Source: Myrmaecium sp. VS I D KN 1 | Lineage: Eukaryota; Ascomycota; Dothideomycetes; Valsariales; Valsariaceae | Reading direction: 5' to 3' | Assembly: GCA_019775845.1 (NCBI GenBank) | Contig: JADQAV010000007.1 | Span: 434,390 to 498,389 of the forward strand | DNA length: 64,000 bases | In this document: positions 33,854-47,100 of the stretch, piece by piece | Layout: each line of letters begins with the position of its first letter | Position numbering within the stretch: the first letter of the stretch is position 1 | Position numbers and translations under genes: made by a program | The notes under the pieces: generated by a model | The model's database searches: none | What the model saw: the letters and a program-made list of their open reading frames with translations, nothing else | Told to the model about the DNA's origin: nothing

Positions 33854-34471
33854 TAGTGTGTGTGGATGCGCGATTGCTGTGAATACTTGTTTAGATGGGC
33901 ATCATCGTTAGACGAGGAAATTGATAGGTAGATAATATATAGATATTTAAGAATATGTTTTATTGACACATGTAGTCGTAGAAATACTCCGTACAACACG
34001 GCTTTTCCTGACAGTGAGATGCGTCAGCCAAAGGCTTATGCAGCAACGTCGATGGTGACATGGAGCAAAACATTGGGTAACATTATGTAGGTATGAAGGT
34101 AGGTGACGTGCAAAGGGCTGTGGAGGACTCGACGCCTTTCATTGGTGACGCTCGGCTGCTTGGCAGCCTGAGGATGGTGGTCGGGTGCAAACAGCGCAAA
34201 CTCCTTGTTTACTCTTGGTCCCTTCTGTTTTCGAACCCAAACATCCACCACCGCCCTCCGCCGCGACCTTCATTCAACAACCACAACAGCCAGGGCGCAC
34301 TCACCCACAACACCTTTCCCGACCCCTCCCCAAGGGCGCAACATCATCCTCGGGCATATCGATTCCTTCTTGTTGGTCTCCTGTGTTCTTTTTCTGTTCC
34401 ATCTTTTCCCCATCACGACTAAACAAGCATCCGATAAACGCGAACCTATAGCTCACATCTGTATCTCTCAG
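33854..34471. other. Intergenic region, phosphatase 3' flank and PPC89 promoter
   Basis: 618 bp; A/T-rich to 34000, then C-rich and C/T-rich near 34250-34470. Part may be 5' UTR. The sequence upstream is open in frame but the MAFSP Met at 34472 is the more natural start. Confidence 0.5.
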
Positions 34472-37400
34472 ATGGCTTTCTCCCCCAAGGATCAACAAAA
34501 AGCACGTATAAGAGAATTGTCTGAGGAACTCCGCCATAGCCCGTGCGCAAGCCCTGTACCTTCATCAGTCCCAGCCGACTCGAATCCTACCGTGAACCTC
34601 GATCAATCATCCTTTCAAGATTTCACAACTGCTGGATCCGCGAACTTCGACCCAGAAAACGAGGCGTTGATGTCAACACGCCAATTGGACGACAACACCA
34701 ATACACTACCATACGCGAATCTGAGAACAACTGCAAAGAAATACGCCTATTATAATCCACCTGCGCCTCAACCCCCAATCCCCACTTCCGTGGTCCGTAA
34801 GGAATTCCAGGATTTCGACATGTCTTACACCAGCGACGAAGATTCGGTGGAAATGGGACGAGGGTACAGACGTAGCGCAAAGAACACACCTAGCAAACCT
34901 GATCGCTCTGGACTCTCGCCCAAGATCGACTTGAGCAGTTTTCATGATAGTCTGTACGACTTGACACCTCCTAGCAAGACGCGTCCCTCTGCCCGGAAGC
35001 ATCAGTCGACAGAGTCAAGCAATTTGCGACGCGACGCGCAGATCAGGAGAGCCACCTCCCTTCCTGCGAAGGATAACGAAGTCAGCTTATCGCGTCTGGG
35101 TACCACACCTGATCGCGTCTCAAGAAACAAAACAGAGCGCCGTCGTAGCACCTTGGGACAGACTGTTGAACGTGCCTTGTCGGAAGACGACGATTCTTCA
35201 ATTTTAGATCAGCTTCCGACCACAACATTTACCGAGAAGAATACGCGTTTCGGCAACTCGAGAGCTCGTCAAACATCGGCGAATCAAAACACTCATGCAA
35301 CACCCCTTCGGTCCACTGCTAAAGATACGCCGCGCTCAGCACAACCTCCCGGTACTGCTGGTACCCAGCAGTCCTTCATGTTGCCAGACCTGCCAAATCT
35401 GACGGAACTGGTATCTGGAGTCTACAAGGATGGTACGCCCGTGTTCTCTCGCACCTCCAAGTCGCGATCACGGTTCACCTCTTCCGTATACCCCAAGAAC
35501 TATGCGCCGATAGAAAGCGTACCTGTTCCGACGGAAGAGAAACAAATCTTTGCCTCGCTGCAACTGCTACAGGAGAAGCTGGCGATGCTGGAAAAAGAGA
35601 AGGATGAGAAAGATCAGAAGATCGAGGAGCAGGAGCAGGAGATCATCCAGTTGAAGGCGCAGCGTGACGTCCAAGAGCAACTGAAGCACGACAGTGGGCT
35701 GGGTTCGACCGACGGTGAAGGTGGAAAGGAGAATAGATCCTGGAGATTGGAGAAGACGAGTAAGTTCAACCGGCCTCTTTGATTTGAGCTGCGCTAACCC
35801 GCTGCAGAACTTGAAGCATCCGTTAAGACTCTTCGAAATCAGCTTGACCGCGCTGAGCGCAAAGCGTCTGTGGCTGAAATTGCAACTAAGCGCATCACTA
35901 CGGAGCGAGATACCCTGCTTGAGCGCGTAGGCGAGGCGTTTTACACCGTGGATGAGCTGAAGCGAGAGAAAGAGGCGCTCCAGAATGAGAACGATACGCT
36001 TCGCAATGAAGTCGATGTGCTCCGTGCGGAAAATGACCAACTGAGTTCCGAGAACGAGGATCTCAGGCTTCAACTTGCTCTGAATCAAGAAGAGACTCAG
36101 CAACTGAAAAAGAACACGGGCCGTAAGGACAGCGCCATCCAACAGGAGAACGTAACGCTTCATGCCGAGATTGCCAGATTGAACCTCCAACGAGAGAACG
36201 ATACCCTCAGGTTCGCCCGAAAAGAGTCGCAGGCCCGGCGAGAAGCTGCTCGCCAGGCCAAGGAAGAGTACGAGAAGCTGAAGTCTGAAAACAACGACCT
36301 CAAGAAACGTATTGAGGATATTGAAGCTCGTATGCAGGCCGAGAAACGCCAATGGAAGACCAGCATCGCTCAATTACGCATGCAACTACAGGATAAGAAC
36401 GAGACTACCCGCCAGTTTGCTGAGAACACTCAGCAAATGACAACAAACACGTTCGGCGATAGGGACACGCTACAGCGTGAAAATGCCGAACTGAGGCAGC
36501 GCTTGGACAGGATCATGACCGCCTACGAGGAGGAACAGGAACAGTTCGCCAGGGAGGATGCCGAACTTCGCGCAAAGAGTACTAGGAAGGCATCGCGCAG
36601 AGTGTCCGGCAAAGGCCTCACCGAATCTGAGATGGTAAAGCAAACAGAGACTGTCAAGACCAAAGCCGCTCCCACCAAGGTACGCAAGGATGAACAGGGT
36701 CAGTACGTTGCACAGAAGCCTCTGCTGCCTCGACACTCGAGTCGGGGCCGCCCTGGAAGATTCACCCGAAGCGTGTCCGCCCCAGTCCCCCACGCCACTG
36801 AGGACGTAGGGGAGATTAGTGATGCCTCTACTACTGATCTTTCGCCTCAAAACCTCCGTAGCCGGACTGCCTACAACGCCATGCCAGAGGATGCTACGCA
36901 AACCGAAGCCGACATGGACTTGACCGAGCTAAGCAGCATGGATGAACACAAGCTCGCCAATATCCGGCGGACTCTTGAGGAGGAGCTTGCCAATCGCCGA
37001 GATCGTTCGCGCTCTGCGTCCCGCCCACGTCGAGACGATACCGTGAGGTCAACCGCCTCTGTCAAGTCGTTACGCCGTAAATCCTCTTTGAAGGACACAA
37101 CTGCACGCTCCCAGAACCTGGTCAAAGATGGTACCGTCCGTAGCGTTCACAACTTAGATTCGGATGACGACGAATTCGAGCAAGAACATACGAAGCGCTC
37201 AACGCGCCCGGCTAGCCAAGCTAGCAATCGTCGCCGCAACGCTCCGGTAGAAATGACCTCCGCATTCATTCTCCCCGACATTACAATTGGTACCCGCCAA
37301 TCAGGTGCCGGTGCAACCGAGATACCAGACCACGAGATCAAGAACTGCACTATCTGCACGCGCACCCAGAACATGACCGGCACCGTCAAAGTCCCCGCTC

Positions 37401-37867
37401 CCCTTCCTGTCTCCTCCCGTGATCTTGGCCCTGACGCGACCATGCGTCCAGCCCAAAGTCCCGTCGAAGCCCTGGCGATCTGCATCAAGTCCGCCAAGGA
37501 CGAGCTGGCCCACCTTCAGATCGAGTTCGGCCAGCTCAACGCTCTGTGGATGGCCTTGGATGCCAGCGCGGAGCGTCGGAAGCACAAAGAGTACGAGGGC
37601 AGGATCCATAACCTTATGGAGCAGATCGCGGCGAAGAAGGAGATGGTGTATCGGCTGTACGACGTGCTGGAGGGACAGAAGGAGGCCGGCCAGCTGAGCG
37701 AGGAAGATGTGGAGCGGAGCCTGCTCGGGCAGGGCGTGGATCCAAGCGAATACAAGGAGACGAGGAAGGCGAAGAAGGTGACGATCGAGGAGGGCCGGGA
37801 AGACAGTGGTGCTGAAAGTGGAAGTGAATGGGAGGGCTTTGGGACGACTCAGAGCTTGCGAGTCTAA
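34472..37867 (+). CDS. Spindle pole body protein Ppc89 / Cep57-like
   Basis: Exons 34472-35759 and 35808-37867 encode 1115 residues. After a disordered, phospho-site-rich N-terminal part, a long coiled coil runs from about residue 360 to 690 (VPTEEKQIFASLQLLQEKLA, then NENDTLRNEVDVLRAEN and so on), corresponding to the Cep57/Ppc89 localisation coiled coil. The C-terminus has IKNCTICTRTQNMTGTVKVP and SPVEALAICIKSAKDELAHL...YRLYDVLEGQKEAG, the fungal version of the Cep57 microtubule-binding domain. In fission yeast Ppc89 anchors spindle-pole components. The 48-nt intron joins A|AA in the coiled coil; without it a stop follows. The name is by domain architecture. Confidence 0.83.
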
Positions 37868-38327
37868 GTTGACGGCGGTGTGGTGGTGACGGCGGGTCTT
37901 CTCTTTCGAGGGTCGTGGATGGTTTCTTCTTGTCCTGGTTGTCTTTCGGTGTGGCTATTCCTTTGCGAGAGTGCTCGGGATCTTCCTGGGCCTAGGGTTT
38001 TGAGGAGTTACACGGAGGTACCGTGAGCTTGTTTTTGGGTAGTTTCGGCTGCATCGGGTCAAGGCTATTGGATATTCTATTAATGATCTCCTTTTTCTCA
38101 CTGCTTTGCGGATTTGGTCTAACATTTTGTCCAAATTGAAAGTATTGTTTTCTCTATGCTGGAAGCTATCCAACTGAATTCACTCCTGCGAATGCGGAGG
38201 AAAGCTTCGCTTCTCAGCCAGACCGTGACGCCTGACGCAGCGCTAATAATACCCACAGCACACCCAACAAAGGATAGAAACCTCCAAGTAAATCCCAGAA
38301 CAAAAGATTGCGCCGACCCATCACTTT
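37868..38327. other. Convergent 3' flanks of PPC89 and IKS1
   Basis: 460 bp of UTR-like sequence, no gene seen. Confidence 0.6.
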
Positions 38328-40620
38328 TCAAAACGCTCCCCAAACTTCGGTGCTCATTGGACCCGCCAGCACGCCCCGCAAGCATAGTCGGCCTTCCTTC
38401 CTCGCCGCCAGGACCGTCAGCAGATGCAGCACGAGCAAGACCGCGCTCTTCCTCACACCACCCGTCGAGTCGATTGGGTCGATCGTCTCGAGGCCCAGCA
38501 CCGCTCTCAGGCTCGCGAAGTCTATCGCGGCGAGGCAGAGTAAGGGGTATGCGATCCATGGATTCGCCGCGAAGGGAGCGCAAGGACGGTATAGGCTGAG
38601 GACTTTACCGCAGAAGAGTGCAATCTTGATGAGGATGAGGAAGACGGGGGTGTTGGCTGCTAGCATGCGAACGAGTCGGCCGCCGAAGGTTTGCTGGCCT
38701 GGAGGGAGCATGAGGCGACTTTGTGACAAAGAGTGAGGGAGAGGAGAGCCACTGGGCTCGGACGCGGAAGAGGACATGGCAGCACTGAAGGAGTCGTGGC
38801 GTGAGGGCGAGAGCTCTTGTCCAGGAGTGCTAGAGCCGGAAGTGGTTGGATTAGCGGACTTGTTGCTTCCGCGACGAAGGACGATTGATGAGTTGGAGGG
38901 CCGCCGGTTATGTCGGACGGTGGAAGCCGGGGACGGGGATCGGCTAGCGCTGTCGGGACTTTCGAGGGAGGGACGAAGTTTGGAAAGGCCAGGGCGAAGG
39001 GAATTGTGATTTCTGTTGCGGGAGGACTGCTGAGGGGATGGGGTATCTGCGCGGGTAATGCGAGGGCTAATTGCGTCGAAGAAGGATTTGGAGTAGCCCG
39101 CTGGTTCGTCAACCATGGAGCCGGCGCGGATGCCTTGGAGAATTTCATCGGTACCGGGGCGTTCGTTCGGATCAAAGGCAAGGAGGCGTTTGAGAGAACG
39201 ATAGAGCTTTTCGGGAAGATCAGCGCGAGCCCGGTTGTTCGCGTCGAATCCTGGCCATTGCGAGATTTCCACGCGGAGCTGATCCAGATCTTCTTCGTCT
39301 TCATGTATTCCGTCTGCGTTGTGGTACGGTAGGCGACCGAAACACATGAAGTAGACGATCATGCCCAAAGAGAATATATCAGATTTGGTCGAGAAATTGC
39401 CAAAAACCCCGGAAGACCCTTGTCTACGTAGAACTTCTGGCGCGCAGTAGGAGATTGTCCCCGTAGCTCCGGTGTTGCTCCTGGTTGCATTGACCATTTG
39501 TACTTCACCAAAATCGCTGACAAGGACTCGCAACTTGCGGCCATTATTATGGAGCAAGCAATTGCTCGGCTTGAGATCTCGATGGATGTAACCATGAGCG
39601 TGGAGATGGTTCAAGCCCGACGTGATATCCTTGAGGAAGGACAAGATTTCTTCGAACTGCATCTTTCGCGGCCCGTTGAGATCCTTGACAGGGTCCAGCT
39701 GTCCCCTGGATTTCCGCCGCATCTGATCTTTCAGCTGCTGCTTGGTTAAGGAGCTGCCCGAGTTTCCGAGAACATAGTTTTGGAGATCTCCAGCGTTACA
39801 ATACTGCTGGAGGATGAACGCGCATGGCACCGCAGGTCCAAACGGGGTAATTTGATAATTCTCCAACCAGACATGGCGGTAAGAGACCAAGTTTTGATGG
39901 GACAAGCCCTGAAGCAGCTGCACCTCCACAAGGACCTTCTTTAACCACTCATGGTCGTCGCCGACAGGCACACGCTTGCAAGCAAAGTGGCCAAGAGACA
40001 CTCCGTCCAGGACATGCTTTACCAGCAGAACCACGCCTTTGCCACCTCGCCCTAGCTCCCTCTCTTCCACAAAGAAGGTTTTGAAATAGTTTTGGCTGAA
40101 AGCTTCCGCAGAGATCCCGTGTGCTGCGGCCTCTGGTGACGGTGCGCTCTGCACAAACTCCGCTCCCTCCGGAGCGTGCATTCCATCGTTCTCCCGCTGC
40201 GGTAGCCCTGGTATAGCACGACCCCGAGCAGGTGGGGTCCTCGAAGAGGCTCTGGATGGCGGACGGCTGTGGTGTAGCATACGAAAGTAGTCGGGGTTGA
40301 CGAAGCCATTGTCGGGGCTGTGGAAAGAATCGTGGCCTTCATTCTCAGAGTCGTCGGGAGCTTGTCCTTCGTGATATGGCCGGTGACAAGTTGGGCACTT
40401 TGTAAGCTCTACGGCGCCGGATTGGGATGCGTCTCGCAGAGAGAGCTGCTTGGACTCTGGGTCGTATACGACGACAGCTGAGCCATGACGTCTATGGACA
40501 AGAAATACCTGATTAGCACTCGCATCTCATGTTTTGGTCGGAGGAGCTTATGCAAGGGCTGTTGCAAGCATACAATACGATTTCTCGGGACTCGGTAGGC
40601 TGGTAAGGAACAAGCGACAT
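38328..40620 (-). CDS. IKS1: Iks1-type Ser/Thr protein kinase with C-terminal membrane segments
   Basis: Exons 40620-40574 and 40491-38328 encode 736 residues. The short first exon gives MSLVPYQPTESREIVLRHGSAV, the conserved fungal Iks1 N-terminus, once the 82-nt intron is removed. A CPTCHRPYH motif follows near residue 50. Kinase motifs: GRGGKGVV glycine loop, catalytic Lys in FACKRV, HRDLKPSN, DFGEVQ and SYCAPEV (APE). After the kinase comes a Ser-rich linker and a C-terminal region with two hydrophobic segments (about 38420-38650), predicting membrane attachment. Yeast Iks1 is a putative kinase of poorly defined role. All catalytic residues are present, so it should be active. Confidence 0.9.
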
Positions 40621-41490
40621 GCTATTTCGATGGGCGGAATCTGCTGCCATCGAAGCTGGCGCCGAGCCCGGCGGAGAAAGCTGATGCGGCAGATGCTAAG
40701 AAAAACAATCAGATGGCGTCCAAATCAAACAAAACCTTCTTAAGGAGGCGATCGTCCGAAGTGAACAGCATGTCCAGCTGCTACTCGCTGCCACTGGGAG
40801 GGGAAGCCCGACGATAAGGTATTGGTGGGCGGGTGTTTATGAACGGACGATGTGAGCTTACCCGGACACCCAGCCACTCCAGCTTACAAGGGTCTCACCC
40901 CACACATTCGCCAAGTCCGGTTATAGCCGGTTCGGTGATAACTTAAGTTTCAGCCTTACAGCTATACCTAGTGACCGGCCGAAAAAAAGATAAAACGCAC
41001 GGCATTAGTGCACACAATAGGTAATCTTCCAGCTCATGATAATGGATGAGTAGCCAGTTACTCGAGGAAAACCACACAGCAACCCAGTTCCTTATTCCTA
41101 GACATAGGATATTGGTTTGGATAAAAGGATGTTAAAAAACCAGCAACAATGGAAAATCCCATCTTGAGTTAACCTTTGACCGGATTCTAACTCAGCATTA
41201 TCTTCAGCCGCCTTACACTAATGAGGACTTGTATCCGAGTGACCTGGATTCTTCGATGGTGTCTTGCAATAAAGTGAAATCCATTAACATATATATATGG
41301 ATTAAGCTAGAATTCCAGCAAAGAAGGGTATCAACGATCATGTCTTGAATAGCAAAGCTCCGTTTTCTACCCTCAAGGGCTCTCATCGGCCATAACCCTG
41401 TCAACCCTATATCGAGCCGCGCTGCCCCTGTCCTCCGAGCGTGGCGTAACGGTCTAAATCGAGCAGCTAGGCTTGATTCTTTCGCAGCGT
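40621..41490. other. 870-bp intergenic region upstream of IKS1
   Basis: Contains the IKS1 promoter and RIC8 3' flank. A/T-rich at 41000-41330 with a short (AT)n run at about 41290. A CCGGTTATAGCCGG palindrome lies near 40917. No gene or terminal-repeat element found. Confidence 0.5.
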
Positions 41491-43188
41491 TCAATCAAGC
41501 TCCTCAAATCTCCCTGAGTCGATCGCTTCTTGCACAGGGTTTTTCACGTCGATTACGCCGGTAGCCTTGAGTCTGCGTAAATATTAGCTTTTCTGCTTGT
41601 ATGCCTCTTCGACGAAAGTATGCATACCTTTCAAATAGTACGAACAAGCGCTCAGCTTCCCTTTCCTTCTCTTCGTCCGTCATCTCTGAAAGCTTAGGGG
41701 CGTCCTCTTTGTCCAATCTTTGCCCGGTAACCGGATTGATAGGCACCTCTTCCGTCTGACCCTCACCCTTCGTACTCCAAGCTTCAGTGGCGCTTCCCGG
41801 GATCGCGATATTCTGGCTCATCAGGAAACCTGATGCAAATCCATATCCCACATTCCTCACAAACTTAGTCGCATCGTTGTCAGATAGTTCGAAAAGCATA
41901 GCGGATATCGAGGTACGCAGATTCGGAAGCAAAGGAGAGGTGGAGAGACGGAGCAAACGCCCGGAAAGAGTCTCAGCGTGACCCAGCGGCTTATCACGTT
42001 CTTCGTCCGAAGGGAGGAGTTTGCTTTGCATGAGTTGCTTCACACCGTCTGGAGCGATTGGGTAAACCTTCCGGATCAGAGTCACAACCGGAGAAGCGAT
42101 AGCATCGAGTTCAACCTCAGGATAACTTTGGATAGCCTTGTCGAGGATTCCAATGAGGCGCTCTACATTGCACTTGGGGTCGAATTTCGGGAAAGCAGCA
42201 CTTTGACCGGAGCCAGATACTTTGTCGCCTAAATCTAGGTTCAATAGCGCATTTACCAGATAGCAGACTGGTTGCTGAAGCGGCGGTTCGGGTAGTTTGA
42301 CTCGGTGTAACATCTTGAAGATATGCGGAACCGACTTTGAGAAGTAGCAGGACACGTCAGGATAGAAGTGAATGATGTTGAACAAGAGTTTCAAGGTCTC
42401 CGAAAGGGCCATGTCGTCCATAGCTGTGGGGAGAGATGGGCGCCTAGAGTTCCTTGAGAAACGTTTGGAATGGCGGGCTATATTCTATTCATGACTGCAT
42501 TAACACCTGGCCTTCGTACTGTTCGCCGCGTGAAGTTTCCAGAGATTCACATACCTCATTAATAGCATCTGCGAGATTCTTCTCTTTTACCAATCGTTCG
42601 AAGTCAAGGTTTGTCTCATACGTCAAGAGGAATAATATCCTGCAGAGCAGAAATTCATCATCCTTGTTGTCGCTCTAGCGACCTGTTAGGGCTTCCTTCC
42701 AGGTCAGGGGGAGGAGGTAGCGCTTACCTTAAGGCGCTGGACTAAGACATCGCCGTGTCCCAGATCCACAAGGATCTGTCGCGTCTTGGGCTCAAGAAGG
42801 AGGGCATTCGCGATGCATCGGAGGGCTTCTCTTGCGGTAGCGGTGGAAGGGCTATAGAAACCAATGTGCGCGATGACCTCGAGGCCTTCTTTGGTGAAAA
42901 TTGGTCCGGCAGTCTTAGGGTCACGCCCTTTGACCTTGATCGCCTCCAAAATTGCATTACGTTCTGCAGATAAATCAGTAAGAATCAGAGGTGGGGAGTT
43001 TGAGAGGGAATGTACGATGAGGGAGCAGGTTCATCTCCTTTTGGTCTACCCTGAGCTTCTCGATCAAGGTGCCAACATCTTCAAGCTTCTCTACGATCAG
43101 ATTAGCTGAGTTGAAACTTGTCATAACAGATTATCTCACCTTGACTTAGGACTGAAGACTCGTTAGAACTCGGGTTCGATGAAGCCAT
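41491..43188 (-). CDS. RIC8: Ric8 / synembryn, G-alpha chaperone and exchange factor
   Basis: Six exons, 43188-43140, 43090-43016, 42963-42728, 42674-42555, 42484-41628 and 41572-41491, encode 472 residues. Key junctions restore the family sequence: LLPHQRNAILEAIKVKGRDP; QRLKSDNKDDEFLLCRILFLLTYET; NENIARHSKRFSRN; FERLKATGVIDVKNPVQ. Large parts of the armadillo-repeat fold are evident (LSETLKLLFNIIHFYP, VCYLVNALLNLDL), then INPVTGQ and the C-terminal EMTDEEKEREAERLFVLFER. Ric8 folds nascent G-alpha subunits and promotes nucleotide exchange; in filamentous fungi it is needed for growth and conidiation. The acceptor at 42485 was chosen because the alternative near 42418 breaks the frame. Divergent from RIF1. 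Confidence 0.93.
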
Positions 43189-44129
43189 GGTTGTCGCAGT
43201 TCAAGTGAACTGAAGTGGATCAGCCAAATGAGTATAGATTGTGGCTGGCAGGTTGACGGTTGACGGTGGACGTTCGGAGCTGCCCCGCGTCACCGGGCGA
43301 TCTTGACAGCTGCCAGCGGCGGAGCAACGTACAATAAACAGTAGGTACTCCGCCGCTCGCAACAAGACGTAGAGCGGGCTCCAAATTTTCAATATCCACG
43401 ACTGATATAGGAGTACCGGATGTACCTACAGTATTTATATAGCCCATGTACTTCCTACCTAATCGACGTAGGTATAAATAATGCAGTTGCTGCCCCTCAT
43501 GCAGCTAAATTATATAAGGTACCCTGTCAACAGCTGGAGCAGCACGGCTAGGGCGCCGCAAACGAGCAACGTACACGGGACAGCATCAGTAAATAAGTAC
43601 ACAAATCTGATATCTCGGGGCACCAGAACCAGGATCATTGCACCAGAACTAGACGATGTTGCCGGTTGCTTGATGGCTATTGAGTACGCATACGGCAGTA
43701 CGAGACTGTATTCCTTTCGCCGATCACTTCCTTATTGGCTCGGTTGAAAGTAGATGTTCAATAGAGATAGGTACACTGCACGTATCCCTCTGTTGGAATG
43801 GGCCGATTTACAGCTGCCCTTGATTTGTTGTTAATGTAGCAAGAGAGGTAGGAGGTAAAAAGGCATATAAATACTGTATCTCACCAGGCGTTTCTTTATG
43901 GACCACGCGAAGACCCGCATAGGCGCATGGGCAATTCCGCGGACCCCTGCCACTTAACGCGCGACGCGGTTGTCCAGCAGCCATTTCGCCCGCTCCATCT
44001 CCGTTTCCCATTACCACATCCAACAGCACCAGCGATACCAAAATCGCAAACCGTTTGCTCCTAGCCATGTCTCTGTCGAGCGCAATCCATTAATGAACAT
44101 CCTATCTATCCCCTTATCACTCCGTTCTC
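43189..44129. other. Divergent intergenic region, RIC8 / RIF1
   Basis: 941 bp. Mixed A/T-rich and G/C-rich patches and several GTAGGTA/TACCTAC-like words at 43330-43480, without a clear repeat structure. A minus-strand frame at 43808-44068 (86 codons) starts with a hydrophobic stretch; see findings. Confidence 0.5.
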
Positions 44130-47100
44130 ATGCCATTCTCTTCTTTGGCGGCTCGCCCGCCTACTCCCCCACGAGATGTCACTGCCGTTCAAGTGGTGGA
44201 AGAGGCCATTAACTTCCTCGATGATAGTTTCGAGACCGAAAGAGCCCTCGAACCGTCGACTGTATTCAACGCGCCCGTGAATACTCCGCCGCCTCATACC
44301 CCGCTGTCCACCGCAGAACCTGCAAATACCGACTCGACGAGACGCCCGAAGAAGGTTAACTTTTCCGCATGGCCGACGTCTCATCTACCCACCGACACAA
44401 AAGCAGGCATTTCTTTCCATGCTCAGACATTGCGGCCGCTACCCCAACAGAAGAAAGAGCCACTGAAATCGATACTCAAGCCACAGAGCCCTTCCACCTC
44501 ATTCAACGGCGGTGATCATCCGCAATCCAATCAAGGGTCGATCTCTGCGCATAAGTACGAGACTTTTGCGGAGATGTTGGACCACATAGTTACCAGGCTA
44601 GCCAATGAGGCGAGGGAGGTGCGGTTGGATGCATATATTGCATTACTGGGAACGCTCAAAGCTCAAGAAAAAATACCAGCCGCTGATGTCCAGACATTCA
44701 AGGACAAGATGAGCCTCCTCATGCAATTTATAAGACGCGATATAACTGCGCAGAATCGGGATCTCAGCACGCCTGACACCAACCTTGTTACTCAGGCCAT
44801 CAAGCTGCTTACGGTGTTTGTGAGGGAGCCTGCTCTCGCGGACAACCTGGACAGCGAGTTCCGTGCGGCGGTGCTGGACAAGGCGATCGAGGCTCTGGAG
44901 AGTCAGAATCCATCTAAGGCCATATTGAACACCTATCTGGCCCTTCTCTCAACCCAAAACTTCCCACAAAGAGTGATGACCAATGCTCGCGCGGAACGAA
45001 TTGTCAAGGCGCTGAACGATGTTGAAAAGCGCGTCAGTGGAAACGGCATAAACGCATACAGATTGGCTGTTTACCAGAAACTTCTCCGGCAAACGCCTGA
45101 TGTAATGGCCGCGCAGTCTCAGGCTTGGTTTGAGCATATATTTCACGGCATGGCCAGTAGCAACAAGGACATCCGAAGCAAGGCGATCGAAACCGGCATG
45201 GTTGCTGGGGCAGCCCTCGGCTCAAATGCGCAGGCATCCAAAGCAATCCTTGACCTCCTTGGAAAAGCTTCCGAAGGAGGCCCGAGTTATGCAGATTATC
45301 TCGAGAATCGCTTGCAGAAAATGGCGAACAAAGAAGATCCGTCCCTCACAAAAGAGGATTTCAAGCAGGCGACGGAAATCTGGACGGTTGTCATATTGTT
45401 TACGAGGGCTAGACGTCCGCACTTCTCGGATTGGAGACACTTCAAGCTATGGCTTCAGCTCTTCCAGAACTTTCTGAATTCCTCAAGTAGCTATGTTGTG
45501 ATGTTCTCGACTATTGCCTGGAGGCGGTTTATCTTCGTGGTCAATCCAAACATTGCCACAGAACCAGCGTTGATTAGACTTCTTCGACAAGCGGTTTTAG
45601 GTCTACTAAAACAGAAGTCAACGGATAAGTCGGCTAGAGACATCAGGAGTTCGATCCTCTCTACATGTTTCGTCCTTTTTTACTACGGCTTGAGACCATC
45701 CGCGTCCGCAAAGGAACTGGATCTGTATTGGCAGGAGTTTGTCGTTCCCTCGATTGAAACTCTTCTCGAAGGCCCTCCGAAGGATCCTGTGATGGCATGT
45801 AGAATCCTGAGCACCCTTCTCAATGGCTCACCTTCAAGGCCTTGGAATGAAGAGAGGGCGCTCAGCTCGGAATACGTGACGCTGGAGGAAGTCCCACGAT
45901 TAGACCCGAAATGGACGCGACAGAGACTACCCCGATTACTTGCAATAGTTCGACCTTGTCTCAATCAAGGATTCAGGGGGTCGGTGCCACCCCAGGATAG
46001 TGCAGCCGGCAAGCTCTGGTCCGATCTGCTGAGTGCGCTGGCAGAGGCTGGATCTAACGAAGTAAAAGCATCTATTGAATTGAAGCAAGCAATTGCAGCG
46101 ATCACTAGTATGCTTGATGGATTCTGGAGGTCTAATACCAAGTGCTTGGGGTATACTTCAGTGGAAGAAGAGGATTGGATGGCACGCTTCTGGTACCTGT
46201 TGGAATCTACAATGGAGAAGCTCGGTCCGCTCAACTTGTCTGAAAAGATATTAACTAGGAATGGGGAAGCTGATTTCGAAGTTTCACCTACGCCTTCTCA
46301 TCGACAAAGAAGTTCCAGTCCATTGATATCGCCTTTGCAACACATCATCAGGCTTCTATCAACCGAAACTAGAGATCATTGCGCCGAGAGTATGCGAATC
46401 GATCTGCTGAAGAGGATTATACAATTGGCATGGCAAACCAGGAACACACGTTTGTCTAAGTTAGAAATCCTCGGCGAGTGCAAGCTTTCAGTCGAGGCTA
46501 AGACAGCAGACGCGGACATTCAAGCAGCAGTGTGGATGAAAATCGCCGAACTGACGAAAGCGTCTTTGCAGGACGATGATGTTTTCTCCCCGAAAAGCCA
46601 TACGTTGGCTAAGGAATACCGGACAGTCCTGGATATTCTCTGCACGCCGCTGGCCAGGGTCTCATCAGATATCCTCAAGGCCTCAAAACATCTTCTTGAC
46701 GGGCTCATAAATACTGTCATGGCAGAAGTCGGGGAAGGGGGGGTTGTCCTTGCTATAACTGAGCCTCTTGCTGCAGGTGCTGTCCGAGGTATCGGATCGG
46801 AAAGGGCTGCACTGTGTGCTGCTATCCTGCTCGAAAAGGCGAGTATACCGCGCAATCGACGCGTTCTTGAGCATGGAAGGAGATTACTCGGTCAGAGCGA
46901 GCCGACAGAGAAAAAGACGAACAGTTTCGATCCTTACGTTCACTTTTACGACGCTATTGTTGGCATTATGAGCCTAGCTTACCAGCGTCTGAAGGGGCAC
47001 GAAGGTCTGAAAAAGCCAGACAGCAACGAGAGTGTCCAGTCCTGGCTCATAACGAGCTTGGCGTCATCGATAAAGGGCTGCCCACTTACGCTTTCTGCGA

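Noticed and set aside
33983-33993. ATACTCCGTAC resembling the MITE end (TACTCCGT)
   Set aside because: Only 8 bases match and no inverted partner lies within several hundred bp, so it is not called as an element.
40900-41330. A/T-rich patch suspected to be a second MITE or degenerate transposon
   Set aside because: No terminal inverted repeat or target duplication could be found.
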